Assembly (NCBI GenBank): GCA_028281205.1
Contig: JANQKJ010000022.1
Span: 1 to 38,442, forward strand
Source of the DNA: Gammaproteobacteria bacterium
Lineage (GTDB): Bacteria; Pseudomonadota; Gammaproteobacteria; UBA4575
Length of the DNA stretch: 38,442 nt
Reading direction: 5' to 3'
The translations under genes were made by a program, and so were the position numbers. Of this stretch, positions 24,301-34,428 are shown piece after piece. The notes beneath the pieces were generated by a model. That model was not told where the DNA came from. It did no database searches and saw only the letters and a list, made by a program, of their open reading frames with translations. Numbering within the stretch: position 1 is the first letter of the stretch; each line of letters opens with the position of its first letter.

Positions 24301-25657
24301 ACAAGTGACTCAATGGTTGCAGTTAAGTCAGATAGCCGAAATGGCACAAGGTCAGTTGCAAGGTGAAGATAAATATATTTCATCCTTGTCAACAGACACA
24401 CGTAATTTGCATCAAGGTGATCTGTTTGTTGCTCTAGAAGGCGATCGGTTTGATGGACATACATTTATTAATCAGGATGTGGAAGCCGTCGCTGCGGGTG
24501 TGTTTGTACATAAGCAGGTTAATACCGTACTGCCCTCGATTGTTGTTGAGGATACTCTGAAAGGTCTGTCCCGTTGGGCACAGACCTGGCGACATGTAGT
24601 GGCACCAAAACTTGCAGCCATAACCGGCAGCAATGGCAAGACCACTGTTAAACAAATGTTAAGCAATGTGCTTTCGTTAGCAGGCAGCACTTGTTACACC
24701 CAGGGCAATTTAAATAACCACATAGGTGTGCCACTTACATTGCTTACTTTGCGTGAGCATCACGAATTTGCAGTGATAGAAATGGGTGCCAATCATTTTG
24801 GAGAAATTAATCATTTAAGTTGTTTGGCTGAACCTGACATTGCAATTATCACTAACGCTGGGCCTGCACATTTAGAAGGATTTGGTTCAGTCGAAGGTGT
24901 ATCACGTGCCAAGGGTGAAATTATGAATGGTCTTGGTGAAGATGGTGTGATTGTTTTAAATGCAGATGATCAATACCTGGATGCTTGGTTGAGCATGGCG
25001 CGGGACAGGAATTTAACTATTATCACCTTTGGCTTTAATGATAAAGCCGATGTCAAAGGTGTTGCGCATAATGGTAATCATTTGATGATAAAGATTGATA
25101 ATGAAGTAATTGAAGTTAGCTTGCCACTACCTGGTAAACACAATGCATGTAATGCATTAGGTGTTGCAGCAGTAGCACATCAGCTAAATGTAGATTTTGC
25201 ACTGATTAAGCAAGGACTGGAAAGTTCTCATCACCTTCAAGGCCGATTGCAAACTAAGCAAGGTTTGAGTGGTTCGGTTATTTTGGATGATACATACAAT
25301 GCAAATCCTGGTTCATTATCTGCTGCGATAGATGTTTTGTGCGCACAGCCCAAAGAACCGTGGTTGGTAATTGGTGATATGGGTGAATTGGGTGATGAAG
25401 CAGAACAGATCCACGCGCAAATTGGCATTAAGGCTAAATCTGCTGGCGTGAAAAAATTATTTGCTTTAGGTGAATTGTCAAAACATGCAGTTAATAGTTT
25501 TGGCAATCACGCATGTCATTTTGATCAGCATAATCAATTGAGCGAAGCACTGGTAGCGCAACTAAATGATAACTGCTGTGTACTTGTTAAAGGTTCGCGT
25601 GCTATGCATATGGAAGATGTAGTTGCTAGCCTAGTGGAACATGCAGGGAGGCATTAA
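24293..25657 (+). CDS. murF: UDP-MurNAc-pentapeptide synthetase MurF
   Basis: 454 residues. Mur ligase architecture: N-terminal substrate domain with LSTDTRNLHQGDLFVAL, ATP loop AITGSNGKTTVKQM near residue 107, EMGANHFGEI, and a DDTYNANPGSLSAAI segment characteristic of MurF near residue 335. It adds D-Ala-D-Ala, the product of Ddl encoded downstream. Its start lies within the last codons of murE; mraY begins 12 bases after its stop. Confidence 0.97.
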   Translation: MAEQVTQWLQLSQIAEMAQGQLQGEDKYISSLSTDTRNLHQGDLFVALEGDRFDGHTFINQDVEAVAAGVFVHKQVNTVLPSIVVEDTLKGLSRWAQTWRHVVAPKLAAITGSNGKTTVKQMLSNVLSLAGSTCYTQGNLNNHIGVPLTLLTLREHHEFAVIEMGANHFGEINHLSCLAEPDIAIITNAGPAHLEGFGSVEGVSRAKGEIMNGLGEDGVIVLNADDQYLDAWLSMARDRNLTIITFGFNDKADVKGVAHNGNHLMIKIDNEVIEVSLPLPGKHNACNALGVAAVAHQLNVDFALIKQGLESSHHLQGRLQTKQGLSGSVILDDTYNANPGSLSAAIDVLCAQPKEPWLVIGDMGELGDEAEQIHAQIGIKAKSAGVKKLFALGELSKHAVNSFGNHACHFDQHNQLSEALVAQLNDNCCVLVKGSRAMHMEDVVASLVEHAGRH

Positions 25658-25669
25658 CTAGAATTTACT

Positions 25670-26752
25670 ATGCTTCTATATTTATTTGAATATTTAGAAC
25701 AGTATAACAGCGCTTTCAATGTGTTTGGTTATCTTACCTTGCGCGCTATTTTGGGTGTGCTGACTGCATTGGTAATTTGTTTTGTTACTGGCCCAATGAT
25801 GATTCGCAGGTTATCAGATTACCGAGTTGGCCAGAATATTCGCTCTGATGGACCACAAACACATTTGCTTAAAGCCGGCACACCGACAATGGGCGGCGCG
25901 TTTTTGTTGTTAAGTATTTTAGTTAGTACATTGCTTTGGGGTGATTTAGGCAATCGTTATATCTGGGTAGTGTGTTTTGTAACTTTTGCTTTTGGTGCGA
26001 TTGGTGCTTTTGATGATATTAAAAAATTAGTCCAAGGGAACAGCGCGGGTATATCAGTGCGCTTGAAGTATGGATTACAGTCTGCTGTAGCACTAATTGC
26101 GGCTTGGTGGTTATTTAAAACCGCTAGCTTGCCAGTTGAAACTAATTTTTATGTGCCTTTATTTAAAAATATTGTCATCAATTTAGGCCCATGGTTCGTA
26201 TTGCTTGCTTACTTTGTAATTGTTGGTTCCAGTAATGCAGTTAACTTAACAGATGGTCTAGATGGTTTGGCAATTATGCCAACGGCAATGGTTGCAGGTG
26301 CTTTGGGAATATTTGCTTATGTTAGTGGGCACTCGGCCTTTGCTGAATATTTGGCGATTCCATTTATTCCTATGGCAGGTGAGCTAATAGTGTTTTGTGC
26401 CGCAATTGTTGGTGCGGGGTTAGGCTTTTTATGGTTCAACGCTTATCCAGCACAAGTGTTTATGGGTGATGTGGGTGCATTATCCTTGGGTGCAGCATTG
26501 GGCACAGTGGCGGTATTAGTGCGACAAGAAATCGTTTTAATCATTATGGGTGGAGTGTTTGTAGTGGAAACACTGTCGGTAATGATTCAGGTGGCTTCAT
26601 ATAAGTTAACAGGTAAACGTATATTTAAAATGGCACCTTTACATCACCATTTTGAGTTGCGTGGATGGCCAGAGCCTAGAGTGATTGTTCGCTTTTGGAT
26701 TATCACCATCATTTTAGTATTAATTGGCTTGGCTACTTTAAAACTACGTTAG
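25670..26752 (+). CDS. mraY: Phospho-MurNAc-pentapeptide translocase MraY
   Basis: 360 residues, polytopic membrane enzyme with about ten spans. Signatures: TPTMGGAFLL, the catalytic Asp region FDDIKKL near residue 115, SSNAVNLTDGLDGLA near 187-201, FMGDVGALSLG near 264 and the histidine-rich APLHHHFELRGW near 322. It transfers phospho-MurNAc-pentapeptide to undecaprenyl phosphate to make lipid I. Confidence 0.97.
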   Translation: MLLYLFEYLEQYNSAFNVFGYLTLRAILGVLTALVICFVTGPMMIRRLSDYRVGQNIRSDGPQTHLLKAGTPTMGGAFLLLSILVSTLLWGDLGNRYIWVVCFVTFAFGAIGAFDDIKKLVQGNSAGISVRLKYGLQSAVALIAAWWLFKTASLPVETNFYVPLFKNIVINLGPWFVLLAYFVIVGSSNAVNLTDGLDGLAIMPTAMVAGALGIFAYVSGHSAFAEYLAIPFIPMAGELIVFCAAIVGAGLGFLWFNAYPAQVFMGDVGALSLGAALGTVAVLVRQEIVLIIMGGVFVVETLSVMIQVASYKLTGKRIFKMAPLHHHFELRGWPEPRVIVRFWIITIILVLIGLATLKLR

Positions 26753-26790
26753 TGGACAATGGGTAATCAAGTGTGGAAATAAACTATGCG

Positions 26791-28134
26791 ATGAAAATTG
26801 ATACCAAAAATTACTTGATTGTGGGTGCAGGTGCATCAGGTTTTTCGGTGGTTGAATATTTTGTTGCACAAAATAAAAAGTTTCGCGTAATGGATACGCG
26901 TGAACTGCCGCCAAATGCGACCAAGGTCAAGTCTATGTTATCAGACGCACATATATCATTTGGTTCCATCAATCAGCAATGGATTGAACAAGCTGACGTT
27001 ATTGTATTGAGTCCTGGTGTGTCTCCACAGCTGCCAGAAATCGAACAAGCGAAACAGCGTGGTGCTGAAGTCATTGGCGATATTGAATTGTTTGCCCGCC
27101 AGGTTGCTAAGCCTTACATTGCTATAACGGGATCGAATGGAAAAAGCACTGTGACAATGCTGGTGAGAGATATACTCGCGAGCCAGGGTTTGCGTGTAAA
27201 AGCCTGTGCAAATATCGGTGAGCCGGCATTAAGTGTTGTTAATGACGATGTAGATATTTTTGTTTTGGAATTATCTAGTTTTCAGTTGGAAACATGTAAG
27301 TCGCTTTCTGCTTTAGTGTCTGTTGTTTTGAATATTTGTGAAGATCATTTAGATAGGCATGAGAATATTGAACAGTATGCACAGATAAAATCTACTATTT
27401 ATAAAAATGCTACGCATAAAGTCATTCCGCGCGATAAGCTAACAAAAAGTTTTTTATCTGATTATCAAACTAGCTTGAGTTTTGGCAGTGATGTCCCAAG
27501 TGGTGATAACTATGGTGTTATAGAAGACGAGACCGGCAGGTGGTTGGTTCGAGGCGATAGAAAAATTATTCAATCGTCCGAGCTTTCTTTACTAGGCTCT
27601 ACGGGTGAACTTAATGTACTAGCTGCATTGGCGGTAACACAGGACTTGATAAAAGATGAAGTTAAAGCTCTAGATGCGATTAGAGATTTTAAGGGGCTGT
27701 CACATCGGTGTGAATTGGTTATTGAGCATAATCATGTGCAGTGGATTGATGATAGTAAAGGTACCAATGTGGGTGCAACTGTTTCTGCTATTAAAGGATT
27801 TAAGCAATCATTAGTCTTAATTGTGGGTGGTGTATATAAAGGGGGTTCACTGTCGGAGCTAAGCTCAGTAGTCGTAAATAATGTGAGTCATGTGATTGTG
27901 TTTGGACGAGATAGACAGGTCTTTATAAATGCATTGAAAGATCAGGTTGATATTCGAGAGGCATCTTCCTTAGATGAATGCGTAGAGTTAGCTAGTCAGC
28001 TAGTTGCCCCTGGTCAGGTAGTATTATTTTCTCCTGCTTGCGCTAGCTTCGATATGTTTGCGAATTACATCGAACGTGGGTTAGCTTTTAAGCAAGCAGT
28101 GTATGCAAAAGTTATTGGTGGGTCTAATGTCTAG
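26791..28134 (+). CDS. murD: UDP-MurNAc-L-Ala:D-Glu ligase MurD
   Basis: Start taken at ATG 26791 (447 residues), because MKIDTKNYLIVGAGASG aligns well with the usual MurD N-terminus, which has about ten residues before the first beta strand. A GTG at 26773 in the same frame would add six residues. ATP loop: ITGSNGKSTVTMLV near residue 112; also ELSSFQLE and HLDRHENIEQYAQIK. It adds D-glutamate to UDP-MurNAc-L-Ala. There is a 38-base gap after mraY, one of the few true spacers in the cluster. Confidence 0.94.
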   Translation: MKIDTKNYLIVGAGASGFSVVEYFVAQNKKFRVMDTRELPPNATKVKSMLSDAHISFGSINQQWIEQADVIVLSPGVSPQLPEIEQAKQRGAEVIGDIELFARQVAKPYIAITGSNGKSTVTMLVRDILASQGLRVKACANIGEPALSVVNDDVDIFVLELSSFQLETCKSLSALVSVVLNICEDHLDRHENIEQYAQIKSTIYKNATHKVIPRDKLTKSFLSDYQTSLSFGSDVPSGDNYGVIEDETGRWLVRGDRKIIQSSELSLLGSTGELNVLAALAVTQDLIKDEVKALDAIRDFKGLSHRCELVIEHNHVQWIDDSKGTNVGATVSAIKGFKQSLVLIVGGVYKGGSLSELSSVVVNNVSHVIVFGRDRQVFINALKDQVDIREASSLDECVELASQLVAPGQVVLFSPACASFDMFANYIERGLAFKQAVYAKVIGGSNV

Positions 28135-29320
28135 ATTAAAGCAACATACAGATAATTTAGAGTCATCGATAGCAAGTTATATCGATATACAAATGTTTTT
28201 TGCATTACTCATCCTTGTTGGTTTGGGTGTGACTATGATGACTTCAACGACTGTAGAGTTGGGCTACAAGGGCTATGAAGACGCATTTTTTTACATCAAA
28301 AAACAAATGGTATTTATGCTGCTGGGAGTACTTTGTATTTTTGCGTTGACTCGTATTCGTTTAGCCTATTGGGAGCAGCTTGGTCCATTTTTATTGGTAG
28401 TTACAGTTGCGTTGTTAGTTATGGTTCTAATTCCTGGGCTTGGACGCACAGTTAATGGAAGCAGCCGTTGGCTAGCATTAGGCCCGATTGGATTACAGGT
28501 TTCTGAATTCGCTAAAGTTGCAATGATAATTTATCTGTCGGGTTACATAGTCCGGCATGGGTCAAATGTGCATAAAGACTTTAAAGCATTTATTAACCCC
28601 ATGGCCTTGGTGGCGATTATTGCCATTTTGTTAATGCTGGAACCTGATTTTGGTTCCACAGTTGTGCTGACCGCATTAGTTTTTATGATGTTGTACTTAG
28701 GCGGTGTGCGTCTAGCGCCATTTATTTTTTCCACCGCATGCTCGATTGCAGTTATGTACTTCCTGGCAAGAACAGACCAAGAAAGGTGGTCGCGGGTAAC
28801 AACTTTTTGGAGACCGTTTGAGGATCCATTGGGTGATGGTTTTCAGTTAACTCAGGCTTTGATAGCAATAGGCAGTGGCGGTTTGTTTGGAGAAGGCCTG
28901 GGGGAAAGTATTCAGAAATTATTCTATTTACCTGAGGCTCATAATGATTTTATTTTTGCTGTGCTAGCAGAGGAGTTGGGCCTGATTGGTATCGCAATTC
29001 TACTATGTGCTTATTTAGTATTTATATGGCGTTGTTTTTGGTTGGCTGGTTACGCACAAAAACAGCAAATGACTTTTGCACAACATCTGGCATATGGGTG
29101 TGGCATTTGGTTTGCGCTACAGGCCACTATTAGTGTGGGCGTTAATATGGGTTTGTTGCCAACTAAAGGTTTGAGTTTGCCATTTCTAAGTGTGGGTGGC
29201 AGTAACTTGCTTGCCAGTTGCATAGCATTAGGTTTATTGATGCGCGTGTATATAGAGGCAAATCAACAAGGTGCGCGGCGCGTGCATAAACGTAAGCGCA
29301 AGCCGACGGGTGGCAGGTGA
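28127..29320 (+). CDS. ftsW: Septal peptidoglycan polymerase FtsW (SEDS family)
   Basis: 397 residues from ATG 28127, which overlaps the murD stop by 8 bases and has GGTGGG just upstream. An in-frame ATG at 28103 would add eight residues but lies deeper inside murD. About ten membrane spans; SEDS signatures include GLGRTVNGSSRWLALG near residue 105, EPDFGSTVV near 172, LPEAHNDFIFAVLAEELG near 270 and LPFLSVGGSN near 350. It polymerises glycan at the septum with FtsI. Confidence 0.95.
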   Translation: MSRLKQHTDNLESSIASYIDIQMFFALLILVGLGVTMMTSTTVELGYKGYEDAFFYIKKQMVFMLLGVLCIFALTRIRLAYWEQLGPFLLVVTVALLVMVLIPGLGRTVNGSSRWLALGPIGLQVSEFAKVAMIIYLSGYIVRHGSNVHKDFKAFINPMALVAIIAILLMLEPDFGSTVVLTALVFMMLYLGGVRLAPFIFSTACSIAVMYFLARTDQERWSRVTTFWRPFEDPLGDGFQLTQALIAIGSGGLFGEGLGESIQKLFYLPEAHNDFIFAVLAEELGLIGIAILLCAYLVFIWRCFWLAGYAQKQQMTFAQHLAYGCGIWFALQATISVGVNMGLLPTKGLSLPFLSVGGSNLLASCIALGLLMRVYIEANQQGARRVHKRKRKPTGGR

Positions 29321-30417
29321 TGGATATGCAACCTGTGATGATTCTTGCGGGTGGAACTGGAGGACATGTGTTTCCAGCACTGGCTGTGGCGAATGAACTT
29401 AAGCAACGTGGAGTACCCATTATATGGGTGGGGACAGAGAAAGGTATCGAAGCTCGTGTTGTTCCGGCTGCAGGAATTTCGCTTGTATTAATGCATGTGC
29501 AAGGGTTAAGAGGGAAAGGTTTGATACAGTATTTGCGTGCACCGATAATTATTGTCAAGGCGTTATTGGAAGGTTTGCGTATTGTACGCAAGTATCAGCC
29601 ATGCGCATTATTGGGTATGGGTGGTTTTGTTTCCGGACCATGTGCACTTATTGGTGTGCTGCTTAGAAAGCCATTAATTATTCATGAGCAAAATGCGGTA
29701 GTTGGTTTAACAAATCGCATACTTGCACCACTAAGCAAAATTATGTTTACGGGTTTTCCCATCCGTCATAAAAAAACTCGTTTGGAATATAGCGGCAATC
29801 CTGTACGTAGTGAGTTGATGTCTATGGCTGATCCTAAAGTACGCTTAAACCGTGCTGGTAAGCATAAGCGACTACTCATTATAGGAGGCAGCTTGGGTGC
29901 GCTTGCTTTAAATAACTTATTACCCGAAGTAATAAAAATTCTATCACAGACCATGCCTATCGATGTTTGGCATCAAACTGGAGTTAATAAACGTGAACGT
30001 GTGCTTTGGTCTTATCAACAACATGATTTGCACGTGCAGGTGGATGAGTTTATTGAGGACATGGCGAAGGCTTACGCTTGGGCGGATCTCATTGTGTGTC
30101 GCAGTGGTGCTATTACATTAGCCGAAATTGCGGCGGTTGGGCTTGGTTCAGTGTTAGTTCCGTTTCCATATGCGGTGGACGATCATCAGACTGCAAATGC
30201 ACGCAGTTATGTTGAGGCGGATGCTGCCTGCTTGTTGTCAGAATCAGAACTAACAGCAGAAAAACTGGCTATGCTACTTAAAACATTGCTTGCAGATGAC
30301 CAACGTTTAATTAGTATGGCGCAAGCTGCGAAAAAGCTTGGGCAAATTAATGCCAGTAAGCGAGTTGCTGATGCATGCATGGACGCATGCGGGTGTGTAA
30401 TGGCGGGAGCGCATTGA
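29320..30417 (+). CDS. murG: UDP-GlcNAc:lipid I GlcNAc transferase MurG
   Basis: About 365 residues from ATG 29320, which shares its A with the ftsW TGA; a GTG at 29317 is one codon earlier. Signatures: AGGTGGHVFPALAVA at the N-terminus, GGFVSGPCAL near 104, GGSLGALALN near 190 and CRSGAITLAEIAAVGLGSVLVP split by the nucleotide-sugar site near 260. It converts lipid I to lipid II on the cytoplasmic face of the membrane. Confidence 0.96.
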   Translation: MDMQPVMILAGGTGGHVFPALAVANELKQRGVPIIWVGTEKGIEARVVPAAGISLVLMHVQGLRGKGLIQYLRAPIIIVKALLEGLRIVRKYQPCALLGMGGFVSGPCALIGVLLRKPLIIHEQNAVVGLTNRILAPLSKIMFTGFPIRHKKTRLEYSGNPVRSELMSMADPKVRLNRAGKHKRLLIIGGSLGALALNNLLPEVIKILSQTMPIDVWHQTGVNKRERVLWSYQQHDLHVQVDEFIEDMAKAYAWADLIVCRSGAITLAEIAAVGLGSVLVPFPYAVDDHQTANARSYVEADAACLLSESELTAEKLAMLLKTLLADDQRLISMAQAAKKLGQINASKRVADACMDACGCVMAGAH

Positions 30418-31847
30418 TGAATTACGTTTCTCCAACATTACCTATGCGCAAAATAAAGAATGTGTTCTTTATTGGTATAGGTGGTGTTGGAATGAGTGGT
30501 ATTGCAGAAGTGATGTTGAATTTAGATTTTAATGTATTTGGATCAGATAATCACCCTAATGCTACCACTAGCAGATTAGAGAAATTAGGTGCAACCATTT
30601 ATGAAGCTCATGATGGTGCAAATGTTGATGATATGGATGTGGTTGTAGTGTCGTCAGCGATCAATACTGATAATGTCGAAATCCAAGCAGCACTTGAAAA
30701 ACGTATTCCTATTATTCAGCGTGCAGAAATGCTCGCAGAGCTAATGAGATTTAGGCATGGTATAGCGGTTGCGGGCACACACGGTAAAACAACAACAACA
30801 AGTCTGGTGGCTACTGTAATGGCGGAAGCAGGATTGGACCCAACCTTTATTGTGGGCGGCCGTGTAAATAGCATAGGCACTAATTCGCAGCTTGGTGGCA
30901 GTGAATATCTGGTAGCAGAGGCTGATGAAAGTGATGCTTCATTTTTGCACCTTCAACCGATTGTTTCGGTGATTACTAATATTGATGCAGATCATCTATC
31001 CACATATGAAAATGATTTTGAAAAATTGAGAAATGCGTTTGTTGAATTTCTGCATAACATCCCATTTTATGGTTTGGCTGTATTGTGTATTGAAGATGAA
31101 GTTGTGCACAGCTTGATCCCGGATGTAGCCAGACCCTATGTCACCTATGGTTTTTCGCCTGAGGCTGATCTTTATGCAACGGATATCCATTATCAACATG
31201 AGAAGACAACATTTACCGTAAAAGGCAGGGGAATCAAACAAGCAACAACATTTACATTAAATCTTCCTGGTAAACATAATGTTTTGAATGCCCTGGCAAG
31301 TATTGCAGTAGGTTTGGAATTTGAAACCTCAGTAGAAAAAATTGCCCACGCACTAGAAAACTTTGCTGGCATTGGGCGTCGTATGCAACATATTGGTACA
31401 GTAAAGCTTGATGGGGGTGTTGTCGAATTTATTGACGATTATGCACACCATCCGAAAGAAATCGCAGCAACAGTCGATGGTGTCCGCCACGGTTGGTTAG
31501 GCCAACGCATTGTTGCGATATTTCAACCGCATCGTTATACCCGCACACGGGATTTATTTGACGAGTTTGTAAGTGTATTAAATGAAGTAGATGTACTGCT
31601 TCTTTTAAATGTCTATCCGGCAGGAGAACAATTTATAAATAATGCAGACAGTCGCGCATTAATACACGCGTTACGCTTGCGAGGTAATTTGGACGCTGCC
31701 CTATTGGAAGACGAGCAGGAACTAAGTGCAACACTGGCTAATATTGTTGCTCCCAATGATGTTGTTATAACCCTGGGAGCAGGCAGCATTGGAAGGCTAG
31801 CTACTAACTTGTATAAACAAGTACAAGATGAGGTTCAGTTAGCGTGA
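30417..31847 (+). CDS. murC: UDP-MurNAc:L-Ala ligase MurC
   Basis: 476 residues from ATG 30417, which shares a base with the murG TGA and is preceded by GGGAG at 30404-30408. An upstream in-frame ATG at 30375 would add fourteen residues of unlikely composition. Signatures: VFFIGIGGVGMSGIAEV near residue 15, ATP loop AGTHGKTTTTSLV near 119, EADESDASFL near 175 and DDYAHHPKEI near 341. It starts stem-peptide synthesis by adding L-Ala. Confidence 0.96.
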   Translation: MNYVSPTLPMRKIKNVFFIGIGGVGMSGIAEVMLNLDFNVFGSDNHPNATTSRLEKLGATIYEAHDGANVDDMDVVVVSSAINTDNVEIQAALEKRIPIIQRAEMLAELMRFRHGIAVAGTHGKTTTTSLVATVMAEAGLDPTFIVGGRVNSIGTNSQLGGSEYLVAEADESDASFLHLQPIVSVITNIDADHLSTYENDFEKLRNAFVEFLHNIPFYGLAVLCIEDEVVHSLIPDVARPYVTYGFSPEADLYATDIHYQHEKTTFTVKGRGIKQATTFTLNLPGKHNVLNALASIAVGLEFETSVEKIAHALENFAGIGRRMQHIGTVKLDGGVVEFIDDYAHHPKEIAATVDGVRHGWLGQRIVAIFQPHRYTRTRDLFDEFVSVLNEVDVLLLLNVYPAGEQFINNADSRALIHALRLRGNLDAALLEDEQELSATLANIVAPNDVVITLGAGSIGRLATNLYKQVQDEVQLA

Positions 31848-32740
31848 TGACAAGTATAAATACTCCGGAAACGCGCGGCGAACTATTGTTTGATGTTTCG
31901 CTTTCTCGATACAACACATGGGGTGTGGGTGGACACGCTGAATGTGTATTCCATCCGGCAGACTTAGAAGATTTGAGTAATTTCCTTGCGCATACAGATG
32001 TGCAAGTGCCAATAACTTGGTTAGGCCTGGGTTCGAATGTGTTAATACGTGATGGTGGTATCGATGGTGTAGTTATCATCACTCAAAGTGGATTAAAAGA
32101 GATTGATTTTGAAAAATCCACAGTTTACTCACAAGCAGGTACTGCATGCGCCAAACTTGCACGTGCCAGTGTTTCTAATGGCTTTCAGGGAATTGAATTT
32201 TTGGCTGGTATACCAGGCACGGTAGGTGGAGCATTAGCGATGAATGCCGGTGCCTTCGGTGGACAAACATGGGAGCATGTTATTCAGGTTGACACAATTA
32301 ATAGGCAAGGCGAGATCATTACTCGCCATGCTTGTGAGTTTGAATATGGTTACCGATATGTCAAAAGTTTTTATGATGAATGGTTTGTTGGTGCACGATT
32401 TGAATTGAAGGCAAAAAATTCGGATACAAACATTATCTCTATAAAGGATTTGTTGGCACAAAGAGCTGCTTCACAACCCATAGGAAAAAAGAACTGTGGC
32501 TCTGTATTTAAGAACCCAGAACATGGTTTTGCAGCTAAGTTAATCGAACAATGTGGCCTAAAAGGCTTTGCGATCGGCGGTGCATGTGTTTCACAGAAGC
32601 ATGCAAACTTTATTCTTAATGAAGCTAACGCAACCGCAAGTGACATTGAACGACTAATTACACATGTACAACAAACAGTGTACCAAAAATGTCATGTTGA
32701 GTTAATTCCAGAAGTAAAATTTCTAGGTAAGTCGTCATGA
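31847..32740 (+). CDS. murB: UDP-N-acetylenolpyruvoylglucosamine reductase MurB
   Basis: 297 residues from ATG 31847, overlapping the murC TGA by one base; a GTG at 31844 is one codon earlier. FAD-binding region: SRYNTWGVGG, LGLGSNVLIRDGGIDG and GIPGTVGGALAMNAGAFG. Proton-donor serine in NCGSVFKNPE near residue 220, and the C-terminal LIPEVKFLG with the catalytic glutamate. The length suits the shorter type of MurB rather than the 342-residue E. coli form. It is a cytoplasmic enzyme. Confidence 0.95.
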   Translation: MTSINTPETRGELLFDVSLSRYNTWGVGGHAECVFHPADLEDLSNFLAHTDVQVPITWLGLGSNVLIRDGGIDGVVIITQSGLKEIDFEKSTVYSQAGTACAKLARASVSNGFQGIEFLAGIPGTVGGALAMNAGAFGGQTWEHVIQVDTINRQGEIITRHACEFEYGYRYVKSFYDEWFVGARFELKAKNSDTNIISIKDLLAQRAASQPIGKKNCGSVFKNPEHGFAAKLIEQCGLKGFAIGGACVSQKHANFILNEANATASDIERLITHVQQTVYQKCHVELIPEVKFLGKSS

Positions 32741-33657
32741 ATAACCTGGATGTCAGTAAATATGGAAAAGTTGCCGTGCTCATGGGAGGGGGCTCCGGCG
32801 AGCGAGAAATCTCTTTAAAAAGTGGTGCCGCAGTTCTAAATGCATTACAGGCAAGTGGCGTGAATGCGGTAGGTATAGATGTTGATGTTGATATATTTAA
32901 TAAGCTAATAGATGAGAATTTCGATCGTGTATTTATAGCGTTACATGGTTGTGGCGGTGAAGACGGGGCGATTCAAGGAGGCTTAGAAATGATAAAACTG
33001 CCATACACAGGTAGTGGCGTCATGTCTTCTGGAATATGTATGAATAAGCTAATGACAAAACAAATATGGGCGAGTGCAAATGTGCCTACTCCCGACTTTG
33101 TGTATCTAGATGATGTTACGGAATATGATGCTATTAAATCTAAACTAGGTTCTGTGTTTGTTGTTAAACCATCACAGGAAGGTTCCAGTTTGGGTATTCA
33201 TAAAATATCCAACCAACAAGAATTTGCTTATGCGGTCAATGACGCTCGGCAATTTCAAGGTCGTTTAATGGCAGAGCAGTGGATAAATGGTGAAGAGTAT
33301 ACGGTTGGTATATTAAATGGAGAAGCATTACCAGTCATTAAGTTAGAGACACCGCATGATTTTTATGACTATGAAGCTAAATATCAAGCTGATGATACAC
33401 AATATATTCTGCCCTGTGGATTAGCGGAACATCAGGAAAGAGAACTTCAGCAACAGGCATTAAAGGCATTTAATGTCACAGAAGCTTCAGGCTGGGGGCG
33501 TGTTGATGTGATGTTAGATCAACAGCAACAGCCATGGTTTCTTGAAGTTAATACAGTTCCAGGCATGACAGATCATAGTTTGGTTCCTATGGCGGCATCT
33601 CATGTAAATATTAGTTTTGATTATTTAGTTTTAAAAATTCTTGATACTGCATTTTAG
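32737..33657 (+). CDS. ddl: D-alanine:D-alanine ligase
   Basis: 306 residues, ATP-grasp, DdlB type, starting by an ATGA overlap with the murB stop. Signatures: VLMGGGSGEREISLKSG near residues 14-30, HGCGGEDGAIQG near 70, KPSQEGSSLGIHK near 147 and the metal-binding LEVNTVPGMTDHSLVP near 269. It makes the D-Ala-D-Ala used by MurF. Confidence 0.96.
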   Translation: MNNLDVSKYGKVAVLMGGGSGEREISLKSGAAVLNALQASGVNAVGIDVDVDIFNKLIDENFDRVFIALHGCGGEDGAIQGGLEMIKLPYTGSGVMSSGICMNKLMTKQIWASANVPTPDFVYLDDVTEYDAIKSKLGSVFVVKPSQEGSSLGIHKISNQQEFAYAVNDARQFQGRLMAEQWINGEEYTVGILNGEALPVIKLETPHDFYDYEAKYQADDTQYILPCGLAEHQERELQQQALKAFNVTEASGWGRVDVMLDQQQQPWFLEVNTVPGMTDHSLVPMAASHVNISFDYLVLKILDTAF

Positions 33658-33668
33658 AGAAACTAGTA

Positions 33669-34409
33669 ATGGCTAATCGAAAAAAGAAAAATCATAGAAG
33701 GTCGACAAAGCAAAGTGAAACTTTGCGCATAGATTTTCGTGAGGTGGGGAAATTAATTTCAGTCGCATTAGTAGTCATCGTGGGGATGTGGGCAACTAAG
33801 CAAGTTGACGATATACCAATAAAAACTATCGAGATTCAATCCTATTTACAAAAAGTAGACAAATCTGAGATTAAAACTATTGCGCAAAATTATATGCATA
33901 GTGGATTTTTCACAGTGGATTTAACAGCATTTGAAAATCAACTAAATGATATCCCCTGGGTTTATCGAGCAACTATTAAGCGCCAATGGCCAAGTAAAGT
34001 TGTGATTAATATAGTGGAGCAACAGCCATACTTTCGCTGGGGTCAGCAACATTTAATAAATAAATATGCAGAAAAATTTTATGCAGTGAATGCTGATGAG
34101 TATTCACATTTGCCTTTGTTAGATGGCGTACAGGGAAGGGAAAGGGAAGTTATCGATTTATATTACAGATATAAGGCAGACTTTAAGCAGGTGGGTGCAG
34201 AAATTATTAGCCTCAAAGAAGATGCTCGTTACGATAAAGAAATACGGCTTGCTGATGGGATCACTATTAACTTGGGAAGAGAGCAAACAGAAAAGCAAAT
34301 ACGACGTTGTTTGCACTCTCTCGCCATGTTTACTAAAGCTGAGCGTGAGGCAATCGCGAGCATAGATTTGCGTCATAGTAATGGTTTTGCCGTGCGTTGG
34401 AATAGTTAA
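33669..34409 (+). CDS. ftsQ: Cell division protein FtsQ
   Basis: 246 residues, bitopic inner-membrane protein. A basic cytoplasmic N-terminus (ANRKKKNHRRSTKQ) is followed by one membrane span at about residues 30-45, then a POTRA domain (about 52-120, with IKTIEIQSYLQKVDKSEI) and the FtsQ/DivIB beta domain, with the typical IVEQQPYFRWG. It links FtsL and FtsB to the rest of the divisome. There is a short 11-base spacer after ddl. Confidence 0.94.
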   Translation: MANRKKKNHRRSTKQSETLRIDFREVGKLISVALVVIVGMWATKQVDDIPIKTIEIQSYLQKVDKSEIKTIAQNYMHSGFFTVDLTAFENQLNDIPWVYRATIKRQWPSKVVINIVEQQPYFRWGQQHLINKYAEKFYAVNADEYSHLPLLDGVQGREREVIDLYYRYKADFKQVGAEIISLKEDARYDKEIRLADGITINLGREQTEKQIRRCLHSLAMFTKAEREAIASIDLRHSNGFAVRWNS

Positions 34410-34428
34410 TGACATGTATTAAGTGATT

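Noticed and set aside
30375..30416. Longer murC start at the ATG inside murG
   Set aside because: It adds fourteen residues not seen in the family, while ATG 30417 has a good GGGAG and the typical stop-start overlap.
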